Assembly (NCBI RefSeq): GCF_013393325.1
Contig: NZ_QJRC01000094.1
Coordinates: forward strand, 1 to 64,000
Direction: 5' to 3'
DNA: 64,000 bases
DNA from: Pseudomonas hunanensis
GTDB lineage: Bacteria; Pseudomonadota; Gammaproteobacteria; Pseudomonadales; Pseudomonadaceae
Numbering within the stretch: the first letter of the stretch is position 1; every line of letters starts with the position of its first letter. The translations under genes were made by a program, and so were the position numbers. The notes beneath the pieces were generated by a model that was given only the letters and a program-made list of their open reading frames with translations, ran no database searches and had not been told where the DNA came from. Below are positions 15,269 to 24,075 of the stretch, in pieces.

Positions 15269-15292
15269 ACGTGGGAGGCTTCGGAAAAATTA
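15269..15292 (-). promoter_or_regulatory. PvdS-like box upstream of mbtH
   Basis: On the minus strand TAATT (15292-15288) is followed after exactly 16 nt by CGT (15271-15269). This differs by one base from TAAAT-N16-CGT and has the same spacing as the pvdA box. It is 62 nt upstream of the mbtH start. Confidence 0.6.
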
Positions 15293-15340
15293 AGGCGCTA
15301 TGGTTTGTTTGCGCCGCCATGTGCATGACTCACTCCTCTC

Positions 15341-15742
15341 TCAACCGTCACGCAGCAGGTCGTAGGTATCGAGCAGGCGGTAGGCGACCTGCGGGTTGCG
15401 CTCCAGCCCACGCCGAATGGCCGCCGGGATCGACTGCCTGGTTTTGCGGCATAGCCCCGGCTGATCATCCAGCTCGATGACGATGCCGCGCATGGTGCGC
15501 ACTTCGTTGAAGCCGGGGGCGATGTGTACGCGGATGCCGAGGTTGTCGTACAGACGCTGCTGCAGGCGCTGCAGGTCTTCGAGGTCCTTGAGGTTTTCCA
15601 GGCGTTCGAGCAGGCGCTTTTCTTCCTGGCGGGTCAGCAGGAGGATGCGTTGGGCGGCCTGCGGGTGTTCGACCAAGTGTTCCCGGCCGCAGTCGCAGGC
15701 GCCAGGGGGGCAAGGTTGGCGTAGAGGCGGTGGTGTGGTCAT
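15341..15742 (-). CDS. hypothetical protein with N-terminal Cys/His cluster
   Basis: A 133-residue soluble protein is read from ATG 15742, with an alternative in-frame ATG at 15763. The N-terminus has CPPGACDCGREH, a compact Cys-Cys-Cys-His cluster that could bind a metal ion. It is followed by a strongly helical charged segment (EEKRLLERLENLKDLEDLQR) and a folded C-terminal part containing VRTMRGIVIELDDQPGLC. I do not recognise the family. It stands alone between mbtH and the divergent purU operon. Confidence 0.65.
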   Translation of the reverse strand: MTTPPPLRQPCPPGACDCGREHLVEHPQAAQRILLLTRQEEKRLLERLENLKDLEDLQRLQQRLYDNLGIRVHIAPGFNEVRTMRGIVIELDDQPGLCRKTRQSIPAAIRRGLERNPQVAYRLLDTYDLLRDG

Positions 15743-15952
15743 GGAGCAAGCATAGCCCGGCAAAGGCCTCTAAAAAAACTTTCCTGCCAGGATAAAAAAT
15801 TTCACAAACATCTAGACCACAACCCCTCATATCGCCTATAAATCTCCAAAAGGAAATTTATATTCCTACCAAGAAACACCCTTCGCACCGTCGCGAATCT
15901 TCTTTTGCCCTTGTGCCCGACCTGCCCCACTCCATCACGAGGCCTATCCGAC

Positions 15953-16819
15953 ATGCATCCCGCTCCCGATCACTTCATCCTGCGCGTCAGTTGCCCGGCC
16001 GTGTCCGGCATCGTCGCTGCGGTGACCACTTACCTGGCCGAGCACGGTTGCTACATCAGCGAGATGGCGCAGTTCGACGACGAGGACAATGGGCGCTTCT
16101 TCATGCGCGCGGTGTTCCGCTTCAACACCGGTGTCAGCGGCGACACACCACAGCTGGAGGCTGGCTTTACCGACGTGGCCCAGCGCTTCGAAATGCAATG
16201 GAGCCTGCACAGCAGCGCCCGGCCGATGCGTGTGCTGCTGATGGTGAGCAAGTTCGACCACTGCCTGTCCGACCTGTTGTACCGGCATGCCAAGGGCGAA
16301 CTGGACATGCAGATCACCGCCGTGGTCTCCAATCACCTGGACCTGCGCCCCATGGCCGAGCGCCAGGGCATTCGCTTCGTTTACCTGCCGGTCACCAAGG
16401 AAACCAAGGCCGAACAGGAAGCCGCACTGCTGCGTATCGTCGAGGACACCGGCACCGAACTGGTGGTGCTGGCGCGCTACATGCAAATCCTCTCCGATGA
16501 CCTGTGCCGCCAGCTGTCGGGCCGGGCGATCAACATCCATCACTCGTTCCTGCCCGGTTTCAAAGGCGCCAAGCCCTACCACCAGGCCTATCAGCGCGGG
16601 GTAAAACTGATCGGCGCCACCGCCCACTACGTGACCCGCGACCTGGACGAAGGGCCGATCATCGAGCAGGAAGTGCAACGCGTGGACCACGCCTATGCCC
16701 CGGACGCTCTGGTGGCCATCGGCCGCGACACCGAGACCATCGCCCTGTCCCGCGCGGTGAAATACCACCTTGAACACCGGGTATTCCTTAACCACGACCG
16801 CACGGTGATCTTCAAATGA
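15953..16819 (+). CDS. purU: formyltetrahydrofolate deformylase
   Basis: A 288-residue enzyme that hydrolyses 10-formyl-THF to formate and THF. An N-terminal ACT-like regulatory domain (HFILRVSCPAVSGIVAAV) is followed by the formyltransferase-like catalytic domain with SNHLDLRP, the catalytic-type HHSFLPGF and the D of RDLDEGPIIEQ. The ATG at 15953 follows a long AT-rich 5' region. It overlaps folD by 4 nt and heads an operon with sarcosine-oxidase-type genes, so its role here is probably disposal of demethylation-derived one-carbon units as formate rather than purine synthesis. Confidence 0.93.
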   Translation: MHPAPDHFILRVSCPAVSGIVAAVTTYLAEHGCYISEMAQFDDEDNGRFFMRAVFRFNTGVSGDTPQLEAGFTDVAQRFEMQWSLHSSARPMRVLLMVSKFDHCLSDLLYRHAKGELDMQITAVVSNHLDLRPMAERQGIRFVYLPVTKETKAEQEAALLRIVEDTGTELVVLARYMQILSDDLCRQLSGRAINIHHSFLPGFKGAKPYHQAYQRGVKLIGATAHYVTRDLDEGPIIEQEVQRVDHAYAPDALVAIGRDTETIALSRAVKYHLEHRVFLNHDRTVIFK

Positions 16820-17727
16820 ACGCACTTACCAGCCTCAAGCTGATCGACGGCAAGGCCACCGCCGCGCGTGTGCTGGCCGAGGTACGCGAGCAGGTGCAGG
16901 AACTGCGCCAGGGCGGCGTGCAACCGGGCCTGGTCGTGGTGCTGGTGGGTGCCGATGCCGCCAGCCAGGTGTACGTGCGCAATAAAGTACTGCGCGCCGA
17001 AGAGGTGGGCATCCGCTCGCAGGAACATCGCCTGCCCGCCGACACCACCCAGGCCTACCTGCTGACCTTGATCGACCGCCTGAACCGCGACCCCGAGGTG
17101 AACGGCATCCTCGTGCAACTGCCGTTGCCCGCGCACATCGACGAGCATTGCGTATTGCAGGCCATCAACCCGCTCAAGGACGTGGACGGCTTCCACAGCG
17201 AGAACGTCGGTGGCCTGGCCCAGGGCCGCGATGTGCTGACCCCGTGCACCCCCAGCGGCTGCATGCGCCTGCTGCGCGACGCCTGTGGCGAGCTGCGTGG
17301 CAAACATGCGGTAGTGGTCGGCCGCTCGAACATCGTCGGCAAGCCCATGGCTGCCCTGCTGTTGCAGGCCGACTGCACGGTGACTGTGGTGCATTCACGC
17401 AGCCGCGACCTGCCCGCGTTGTGCCGCCAGGCCGACATCCTGGTTGCCGCAGTGGGCAAGCCACGGCTGATCGGTGCCGATTGCCTCAAACCCGGTGCGG
17501 TGGTGATCGACGTCGGCATCAACCGCATCAATGAAGACGGCCAAAACCACCTGGTCGGTGATGTCGATTTCGCCGCTGCCCTGCCCCAGGTCGCCGGCAT
17601 TACCCCGGTCCCCGGCGGCGTCGGCCCGATGACCATCGCCTACTTGATGAAAAACACCCTGCTCGCCCTCGACCTGCAACAACAGGCCGCCCACCAGGAG
17701 CGCACCGCATGCCTTTCGCCCTGCTGA
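16816..17727 (+). CDS. folD: methylene-THF dehydrogenase/methenyl-THF cyclohydrolase
   Basis: A 303-residue bifunctional FolD interconverting 5,10-methylene-THF and 10-formyl-THF. The catalytic YVRNK lies at about residues 54-58, the NADP-binding block GRSNIVGKPMAALLL is in the middle, and PVPGGVGPMTIAYLM is in the C-terminal part. It overlaps purU at its start and the SoxB-like gene at its end (19 nt), showing tight coupling. As it sits in a catabolic operon it is probably a second copy beside housekeeping folD, oxidising the methylene group produced by the oxidase. Confidence 0.93.
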   Translation: MNALTSLKLIDGKATAARVLAEVREQVQELRQGGVQPGLVVVLVGADAASQVYVRNKVLRAEEVGIRSQEHRLPADTTQAYLLTLIDRLNRDPEVNGILVQLPLPAHIDEHCVLQAINPLKDVDGFHSENVGGLAQGRDVLTPCTPSGCMRLLRDACGELRGKHAVVVGRSNIVGKPMAALLLQADCTVTVVHSRSRDLPALCRQADILVAAVGKPRLIGADCLKPGAVVIDVGINRINEDGQNHLVGDVDFAAALPQVAGITPVPGGVGPMTIAYLMKNTLLALDLQQQAAHQERTACLSPC

Positions 17728-18950
17728 AATACGGCCTGAGCGCCGACTACCCGGTGGAGGTCGACCTGCCGCCACCGTGCGAACTCAAGCCACGCTATGA
17801 CGTGGTGATCATCGGCGGCGGCGGCCACGGCCTGGCCATCGCCTACTACCTGGCCAAGTACCACGGTGTGACCAACGTCGCCGTGCTGGAAAAAGCCTAC
17901 CTGGGGGGCGGCAACACCGCGCGCAACACCGCCGTGATCCGCTCCAACTACCTCACCAGCGAAGGTGTGCGCTTCTACGCAGAATCGGTGCGCATGTTCC
18001 AGAACCTGTCGAACGAGTTCGACTTCAACATCATGTATTCCGAGCGCGGCCAGCTTACCCTGGCGCACACCGACGCCACCGTGCGCGCCTTCCGCCAGCG
18101 CGCCGAAGTGAACAAGCACTTCGGCGGGCGCAGCGAAATGATCGATCGCCAACAGATCCGCGAGCTGGTGCCCAGCCTGAACCTGGACCCCGGCCACCTG
18201 CCGGTGCTGGCGGGCCTGTGGCACATCGACGGCGCCACCGCGCGCCACGACGCGGTGGCCTGGGGCTACGCCAAACAGGCAGCCAGGCGCGGCGTGCAAA
18301 TCCACCAACTGACCGAAGTGCAGGACTTGCTGATCCGCAATGGCCGCATCGAGGCGGTGAAGACCAACCGCGGCACGGTGCAATGCGGCTGCGTGGTCCA
18401 GGCCGTGGCGGGTACCAGTTCGCTGTTGATGGCAAAGGCCGGCATCCGCGCGCCGATCCACACCTACCCGCTGCAAGCCATGGTCACCCAGCCCTTCAAG
18501 CCGTTTCTCGACCCGCTGGTAAGTTCGTCGGCGCTGCACTGCTACGTGCAGCAGACCAGCCGAGGCGAAATCGTCTTTGGCGGCGGCTCCGACCCTTACC
18601 CGCTGTACAACACCCGCCCCACCCTCGACCTCAAGGAAAGCCTGCTGGCCCACGCCATCGAAATGTTCCCGTTCATGGCCAACGCCAAGCTGATGCGCCA
18701 GTGGGCCGGGATGACCGATATGACCCCGGACTACAGCCCGATCATGGGCCTGTCACCGGTGCAGAACTACTACCTGGATGCTGGCTGGGGCACCTGGGGG
18801 TTCAAGGCCACGCCGATCTGCGGCAAGGCCATGGCCGAGTTGGTCGCCAGCGGCGGCAAGGTGCCCGAGCTGATTGCCCCCTTCGCCCTCGAGCGCTTCA
18901 GCCGCTTCCAGCAAGTCAACGAAATGGGCGCCACTGCGGCCAGCCACTAG
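17709..18950 (+). CDS. soxB: sarcosine oxidase-type beta subunit
   Basis: A 413-residue FAD-dependent amine oxidase subunit. The Rossmann motif VVIIGGGGHGLAIAYYL is at residues 32-48, and the motif GATARHDAVAW near 175-185 contains His180, matching the histidine that carries covalent FMN in heterotetrameric sarcosine oxidases. The family oxidises N-methyl groups with transfer to THF. It is followed by subunits D, A and G in the canonical order. The substrate may be sarcosine or another N-methyl amino acid or amine. Gene name is by family, not proven orthology. Confidence 0.88.
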   Translation: MPFALLKYGLSADYPVEVDLPPPCELKPRYDVVIIGGGGHGLAIAYYLAKYHGVTNVAVLEKAYLGGGNTARNTAVIRSNYLTSEGVRFYAESVRMFQNLSNEFDFNIMYSERGQLTLAHTDATVRAFRQRAEVNKHFGGRSEMIDRQQIRELVPSLNLDPGHLPVLAGLWHIDGATARHDAVAWGYAKQAARRGVQIHQLTEVQDLLIRNGRIEAVKTNRGTVQCGCVVQAVAGTSSLLMAKAGIRAPIHTYPLQAMVTQPFKPFLDPLVSSSALHCYVQQTSRGEIVFGGGSDPYPLYNTRPTLDLKESLLAHAIEMFPFMANAKLMRQWAGMTDMTPDYSPIMGLSPVQNYYLDAGWGTWGFKATPICGKAMAELVASGGKVPELIAPFALERFSRFQQVNEMGATAASH

Positions 18951-18962
18951 GAGCACATGACG

Positions 18963-19268
18963 ATGAAAATCCTGACCTGCCCCTTGAACGGCCCGCGCAA
19001 CATCAGCGAATTCACCTACGGCGGCGAGTGCAAGCACATGCCCGACCCGGCCAACTGCAGCGATACCGAGTGGGCCGACTATGTGTTCAATAGCGACAAC
19101 CTGGCCGGGGTGGTGCTCGAGTGGTGGCTGCACAACGCTTCCAGCTACTGGTTTCTGGCCGAGCGCCACACGGTAAGCGACCAGGTGCTGCGCACCTTCG
19201 ACCCGAAAGCACTGTTCGACCGCCGCGTCGACTTCACCCCCGCCGCCACCCCGGAGATCGCCGGATGA
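18963..19268 (+). CDS. soxD: sarcosine oxidase-type delta subunit
   Basis: A 101-residue SoxD-like protein. The N-terminal MKILTCPLNGPRN and the CKHMPDPANC segment supply three cysteines and a histidine that form the zinc site of this subunit. The start at 18963 is preferred because GGAGC then lies 9 nt upstream, while the in-frame ATG at 18957 is too close. It overlaps the alpha subunit gene by 4 nt. Confidence 0.87.
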   Translation: MKILTCPLNGPRNISEFTYGGECKHMPDPANCSDTEWADYVFNSDNLAGVVLEWWLHNASSYWFLAERHTVSDQVLRTFDPKALFDRRVDFTPAATPEIAG

Positions 19269-22168
19269 ACAGCCACACTCGCCTCCCCGCGCCCATGGGC
19301 CTGCTGATCGACCGCGAACGCCCCTTGCGTTTCCAGTTCGACGGCCAGGCCTGTTCGGGCTTTGCCGGTGACAGCATTGCCAGCGCCCTGCTTGGCAGCG
19401 GCCGCTGGTTGCTGTCGCGTTCATTCAAATACCACCGCCCACGCGGCCCGCTGAGCATGGCCGGGCAAGATGCCAACACCCTGGTGCAACTGCCTGAGGA
19501 ACCCAACGTGCTGGCCGACCTGGAAGCCGCCCGCGACGGGCAGGTGGTCGAAGGGCAGAACTTCAACGGCAGCCTGGAGCACGACCGCGACGCCTACCTG
19601 GGCAAGTGCTCGCGCTTCATGCCGGTGGGTTTCTATTACCGCTCGTTCTACAAGCCCAAAGGCATGTGGAAGGTGTGGGAGCCGCTGATTCGCAAAAAGG
19701 CCGGCCTGGGCGTGCTCGACCAAGGCTTCAAGCCACAGTACTACGACAAGGCCTACCTGTTTGTCGATGTCGCCGTCATCGGCGCAGGCCCTGCCGGCCT
19801 GCGCGCGGCGCTGGACGCAGCCAATGCCGGGGCCAAGGTGTTGCTGATCGAGCAACAGCCCGTGCTTGGCGGCTCGCTCACCTACGCCCGCTTTGACATC
19901 GCCGGCACGCGTGCCGCCAGCCTGCGTCAGGAGTTGCTGGCAGCCGTAGAGGGTCACCCGAATATCCAGGTGCTGCTGGACGCCACCTGCAACGGCTGGT
20001 TCACCGACCACTACCTGCCAGTGATCCAGCACAAGCGCCTGTACAAGGTGCGTGCCGGCCGTTGCCTGGTGGCGGCCGGTTCGTTCGACCAGCCGGTGGT
20101 GTTCCGCAACAACGACCTGCCCGGTGTGATGCTGACCAGCGCCGCACAGCGGCTGATGAAGCTGTACGCGGTCAAACCGGGCCAGCGCGCAGTGATCCTG
20201 ACCGGCCATGATGACGGCTACCTTGCCGCGCTCGACCTGCAGGAACAAGGCGTGGCTGTGGCTGCTGTGATCGACATGCGCGCCGCACCGGCCGATGCCA
20301 CGCTGGCCGCCGAGCTCAAGCGCCGCGATATCCCTGTGCACCTGGGCAGCACCGTGTACGAAGCGCTGCACGAAGCGGGCATGCGCCATGTCAGTGGCGT
20401 GGACATTCGCCCAATCACCGGCCAGGGCAAGGTTGGCCCGCATGGCCTGCGCCTGGCCTGTGACCTGCTGTGCATGTCGGCGGGCTACATGCCGGTGTAC
20501 CAGTTGCTGTGCCAGGCCGGTGGCAAGCTGGCCTATGACATCGACCGCGACGAGTTCGCCATCAGCCACCTGCCAGCCGGGCTGGATATCGCCGGTTCGG
20601 TGAACGGCCGCCATGCGCTAGGCAACGTGCTGGCCGACGCCACCCGTGGGGCGGCCGAAGCCGTGGCCGCGCTGGGCCTGCAAGCGCCGGTGCAGCCGCT
20701 GTTCAACGCCGAGGCCAAGGTCAACTTCCCCTGGCCGATCTTCCCGCACCCCAAGGGCAAGGATTTCGTCGATTTCGACGAAGACCTGCAGGTGCGCGAC
20801 ATCGTCAACGCCACCCGCAGCGGCTACCGCGATGTGCAACTGGTCAAACGCTTCTCCACGGTCGGCATGGGCCCATCCCAGGGCCGCCACTCGGCACTGC
20901 CCACCGCGCGCCTGGTGGCCCATGCCACCGGCCGCAGCATCAGCGAGACCGGCGTGACCACTGCCCGCCCACCGTTCCAGGCAGAAAAGCTGGCACACAT
21001 TGCCGGCCGCGCCTTCGACCCGTACCGGCAAACGCCAATGCACTGCCGCCACCTGCAAGCCGGGGCGAACATGATGCCCGCCGGCATCTGGCAGCGCCCG
21101 GCCTACTATGGCAAGCCGGAGGAACGCGATCGCTGCATGCAGGAAGAAGCCCGGCATGTACGTGAAAAAGTCGGCCTGATCGACGTCTCCACGCTCGGCG
21201 GCCTGGACGTGCGTGGCCCGGATGCGGCCGAACTGCTGGAACGCCTCTACACCTTCGGCTTCGCCAAACTGCCTGTTGGCCGCACCCGCTATGCGTTGAT
21301 GACCAACGAGCACGGCGTGGTCATCGACGATGGTGTCTGCGCACGCTTGGGCGAGCAGCACTTCTACGTGACCGCCACCACCAGCGGCGTCGACCGCATC
21401 TACCAACAGATGCTGAAGTGGAACGCGCAGTGGCGCCTGGACGTGGACATCACCAACGTCACCGCTGCCCTGGCCGCCGTCAACCTGGCCGGGCCACTGT
21501 CACGCCAGGTGCTGGCCAAGGTGTGCGATGACGTAGACCTGGCCGCCGGAGCCTTCCCTTACCTGGGCGTACGCCAGGGCAAGGTGGCAGGCATTGCTGC
21601 ACGTATCCTGCGAGTCGGCTTTGTCGGTGAGCTGGGCTATGAAGTGCACGTACCAGCGCGCCATGCCGAGCGGCTGTGGGATACCTTGATGCAGGCGGGT
21701 GCCGGGTTGGGCATTCGCCCCTTCGGCGTCGAGACCCAACGCCTGCTGCGCCTGGAAAAAGGCCACGTGATCATCGGCCAGGACACCGACGGCATGACGC
21801 ACCCGGCGGAAATCGACATGCAGTGGGCCATCGGTCGCAAGAAGCCGTTCTTCGTTGGCAAGCGCTCGATCGAAATCCTCGAAGCACAGCCGCTCAAGCG
21901 CAAGCTGGTCGGTTTCACGCTGCCCAAAAGCAGCCCGCGACCACTGGAGGGGCACCTGGTGCTGGACGGCCGGGACATCAGCGGTAACGTCACCTCCTGC
22001 GAGTACTCGCAAACCCTGGGGCAGATCATCGGCCTGGCCTATGCCGGCGCCCACCAGGCCAGCCCCGGCATGCTCATCCCGATTCGCACCGACGGTGGCG
22101 TGATGGTCAATGCCAAGGTGGTAGCGCTGCCGTTCCACGACCCCGACAACCTGCGCCAGGAGCTCTGA
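19265..22168 (+). CDS. soxA: sarcosine oxidase-type alpha subunit
   Basis: A 967-residue subunit with the family's full architecture: an N-terminal 2Fe-2S-ferredoxin-like fold (without an obvious cluster Cys set), an NAD-binding pyridine-disulphide domain (VAVIGAGPAGLRAALDA near residue 172) and a C-terminal GcvT-like aminomethyltransferase domain from about residue 590 that binds THF. Together with SoxB it oxidises an N-methyl substrate and passes the methyl carbon to THF as methylene-THF, the substrate of the neighbouring FolD. ATG 19265 is internal to a longer frame that starts inside soxD. Confidence 0.9.
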   Translation: MNSHTRLPAPMGLLIDRERPLRFQFDGQACSGFAGDSIASALLGSGRWLLSRSFKYHRPRGPLSMAGQDANTLVQLPEEPNVLADLEAARDGQVVEGQNFNGSLEHDRDAYLGKCSRFMPVGFYYRSFYKPKGMWKVWEPLIRKKAGLGVLDQGFKPQYYDKAYLFVDVAVIGAGPAGLRAALDAANAGAKVLLIEQQPVLGGSLTYARFDIAGTRAASLRQELLAAVEGHPNIQVLLDATCNGWFTDHYLPVIQHKRLYKVRAGRCLVAAGSFDQPVVFRNNDLPGVMLTSAAQRLMKLYAVKPGQRAVILTGHDDGYLAALDLQEQGVAVAAVIDMRAAPADATLAAELKRRDIPVHLGSTVYEALHEAGMRHVSGVDIRPITGQGKVGPHGLRLACDLLCMSAGYMPVYQLLCQAGGKLAYDIDRDEFAISHLPAGLDIAGSVNGRHALGNVLADATRGAAEAVAALGLQAPVQPLFNAEAKVNFPWPIFPHPKGKDFVDFDEDLQVRDIVNATRSGYRDVQLVKRFSTVGMGPSQGRHSALPTARLVAHATGRSISETGVTTARPPFQAEKLAHIAGRAFDPYRQTPMHCRHLQAGANMMPAGIWQRPAYYGKPEERDRCMQEEARHVREKVGLIDVSTLGGLDVRGPDAAELLERLYTFGFAKLPVGRTRYALMTNEHGVVIDDGVCARLGEQHFYVTATTSGVDRIYQQMLKWNAQWRLDVDITNVTAALAAVNLAGPLSRQVLAKVCDDVDLAAGAFPYLGVRQGKVAGIAARILRVGFVGELGYEVHVPARHAERLWDTLMQAGAGLGIRPFGVETQRLLRLEKGHVIIGQDTDGMTHPAEIDMQWAIGRKKPFFVGKRSIEILEAQPLKRKLVGFTLPKSSPRPLEGHLVLDGRDISGNVTSCEYSQTLGQIIGLAYAGAHQASPGMLIPIRTDGGVMVNAKVVALPFHDPDNLRQEL

Positions 22169-22171
22169 GCC

Positions 22172-22756
22172 ATGACCCGTTTGCAAGCCGAAGCGTTTAT
22201 CCCTCGCAACCCGCGAGCCGAACTGCTGCACACCTGTGCGTTGACTGACTTGACTGCGTTGGCGCGGGTTGGATTTCGCGGCGCAGACAGCGCCGCCTAC
22301 CTTCAGCAACGTGGATACCGTTTGCCCACGCAGCCGAACCAGGCCGTGCGTCAGCATGATGGAAGCTGGGTGGCGCGATTGTCGCAGGCCGAGTACCTGC
22401 TGCTGGGCAGCCTGGCCGACGATGGCGCACGGGTGGCGGATGTAGAGGCCGAGTGGGTGCAGGATGCCCAGCGCAATTACCTGCTGCCGCGCCAGGACAG
22501 CCATGCCTGGCTACAACTGTCGGGGGTGCATGGCAGCGCGGTGATGGCCAAGTTGTGCGGGGTGGATCTGCGTGCCGGGGCGTTTCCGGTTGGGACGGTG
22601 GCGCAGACCTCGGTGGCGCGGATCAATATGATTGTGCTGAATGTAGGCAGTGATGAGCGGCCGGCGTTGCAGCTGCTGTTTGATCGGGCTTCGCTGGCGT
22701 ATGTGTGCGAGGCGGTGCTGGATGCCATGGGTGAGTTTGGTGGGGGGATGGTCTAG
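22172..22756 (+). CDS. soxG: sarcosine oxidase-type gamma subunit
   Basis: A 194-residue SoxG/GcvT-fold subunit starting 4 nt after soxA. It has the family-like GAFPVGTVAQTSVARI segment and helical ends. Gamma subunits complete the heterotetramer and contact the THF domain. Sequence conservation in this family is low, so the call depends on operon order and length. The 3' end is followed by a GCGG/CCGC hairpin with a short T-run (about 22755-22783), a possible terminator before the light-type promoter. Confidence 0.83.
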   Translation: MTRLQAEAFIPRNPRAELLHTCALTDLTALARVGFRGADSAAYLQQRGYRLPTQPNQAVRQHDGSWVARLSQAEYLLLGSLADDGARVADVEAEWVQDAQRNYLLPRQDSHAWLQLSGVHGSAVMAKLCGVDLRAGAFPVGTVAQTSVARINMIVLNVGSDERPALQLLFDRASLAYVCEAVLDAMGEFGGGMV

Positions 22757-22814
22757 CGGGGGGTGTTCGCCGCATGATTTTTGGCGCCTGGGAGATCGAG
22801 CGTCGCGCGAAAAC

Positions 22815-22890
22815 TGTACAAAAATTTTCTTCTGTATAGATTTATCCAGAGACCTGCACTATACCTTGTACAGCAAATTAATTTTGTACA
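22815..22890 (+). promoter_or_regulatory. repeated TGTACA operator of CarH/LitR type
   Basis: TGTACA occurs at 22815-22820, 22867-22872 and 22885-22890, and TGTATA at 22833-22838. The four sites form two pairs, each pair exactly 18 bp apart, with 52 bp between the pairs. Such repeats are typical of promoters bound by B12-dependent MerR-family photoreceptors (CarH/LitR). They precede the five-gene lipid operon by 11 nt. The repeats are directly visible; light control is inferred. Confidence 0.65.
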
Positions 22891-22900
22891 GGTATTGTGC

Positions 22901-23323
22901 ATGTCCACCTACCTGCGATCCTTCGCCGAACGCTTTGCCACGCTGGATACGCACAACCTCGACCTGTTGGGTGACCTGTACAGCGAGGACGTCGCCTTCC
23001 GCGACCCCTTGCACCAGTTCACCGGCCTTCCCGCGCTGCGGGCTTATTTCGCCCAGCTGTACGCCAAGGTTTCCGACTGCCACTACCGCTTCGAGGGCAC
23101 CGACGAACTACAGCCGGGCCATGGCTACATTCGTTGGACGTTGCACTATCGCCACCCGCAACTGGCCAGCGGGCAACTGATCAGCCTGCAAGGCTGCAGC
23201 CACCTGCGCTGGCATGAGCGGGTGTATTTTCACCAGGACTACTTCGACGCCGGTGCCCTGCTGTACGAACATCTGCCGATCATGGGCAGCGCGATTCGCT
23301 GGCTCAAAGGAAGGCTGGCATGA
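22901..23323 (+). CDS. NTF2-like/SnoaL family protein
   Basis: A 140-residue protein of the nuclear transport factor 2-like fold. It has the YSEDVAFRDPLHQFTGLPALRAYF block, common to SnoaL-type proteins of light- and stress-induced lipid operons, and a C-terminal helix SAIRWLKGRL. No catalytic residues can be assigned. It begins 11 nt after the last TGTACA repeat and overlaps the SDR gene by 4 nt. It is the first gene of a five-gene operon ending with a Cfa-type enzyme. Confidence 0.82.
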   Translation: MSTYLRSFAERFATLDTHNLDLLGDLYSEDVAFRDPLHQFTGLPALRAYFAQLYAKVSDCHYRFEGTDELQPGHGYIRWTLHYRHPQLASGQLISLQGCSHLRWHERVYFHQDYFDAGALLYEHLPIMGSAIRWLKGRLA

Positions 23324-24072
23324 GCCGTTGCTGGCTGACCGGTGCCAGCAGTGGCATGGGTGCCGCGCTGGCGTTGCACCTGCTGGAACAAGGCCACCAG
23401 GTAGCGTTGGGCGCACGCCGGGCAGACAAGCTGACAGCACTGGCCGAACGGTTTCCGGACCAGGTACTGCTGGCAGTCGGCGATATCGATCAACCTGGGC
23501 AAGTGGCGCGAATCGCCGAGCAGATCGAGCACGCCTGGGGCGCACTGGACCAAGTGATTCTCAATGCGGGCACTTGCGAGTACCTGGAGCCTGGGCACTT
23601 CGACCCTGCCCTGATCGACCGAGTGATACGCACCAACCTGACCGGCACCAGCTTATGCCTTGCCGCCGCCCTGCCCTTGCTGCGCCACGGCCAGCGGCCA
23701 CACCTGGTGGTCATGGGCAGCTCGGTGAGCTGGCTGGCATTGCCGCGTGCGGGTGCCTATGGTGCCTCCAAAGCGGCATTGCGGTACCTGGTCGAGTCCC
23801 TGCGCATCGACCTGGTCGGCGAAGGCATCGATGTCACCTTGGTCTGCCCCGGCTTCGTCGACACGCCACTGACCCGCCGCAACGACTTCCCCATGCCCCA
23901 GCTGTGGAGCGCCGAGCGCGCCGCCGCCCATATCATCGCGCGCCTGCCACACCGCCCGCTGGAAATAGCCTTCCCCGCCACCTTCACCCTGGTGCTGCGC
24001 CTGCTAGGTGCACTGCCGGCGCGCTGGCGCCTTAAGCTGGGCCGCCGCCTGGCGCGCCAACCACAGGGCTGA
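23320..24072 (+). CDS. SDR family oxidoreductase
   Basis: A 250-residue short-chain dehydrogenase with complete motifs: TGASSGMG cofactor loop (residues 7-14), NAG motif, catalytic Ser in MGSSVSW and YGASK (Tyr/Lys) downstream. A basic C-terminal extension with hydrophobic residues (FTLVLRLLGALPARWRLKLGRR) suggests membrane association, consistent with lipid substrates. It is second in the NTF2-SDR-FAD-DUF1365-Cfa operon. Confidence 0.87.
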   Translation: MSRCWLTGASSGMGAALALHLLEQGHQVALGARRADKLTALAERFPDQVLLAVGDIDQPGQVARIAEQIEHAWGALDQVILNAGTCEYLEPGHFDPALIDRVIRTNLTGTSLCLAAALPLLRHGQRPHLVVMGSSVSWLALPRAGAYGASKAALRYLVESLRIDLVGEGIDVTLVCPGFVDTPLTRRNDFPMPQLWSAERAAAHIIARLPHRPLEIAFPATFTLVLRLLGALPARWRLKLGRRLARQPQG

Positions 24073-24075
24073 CCC

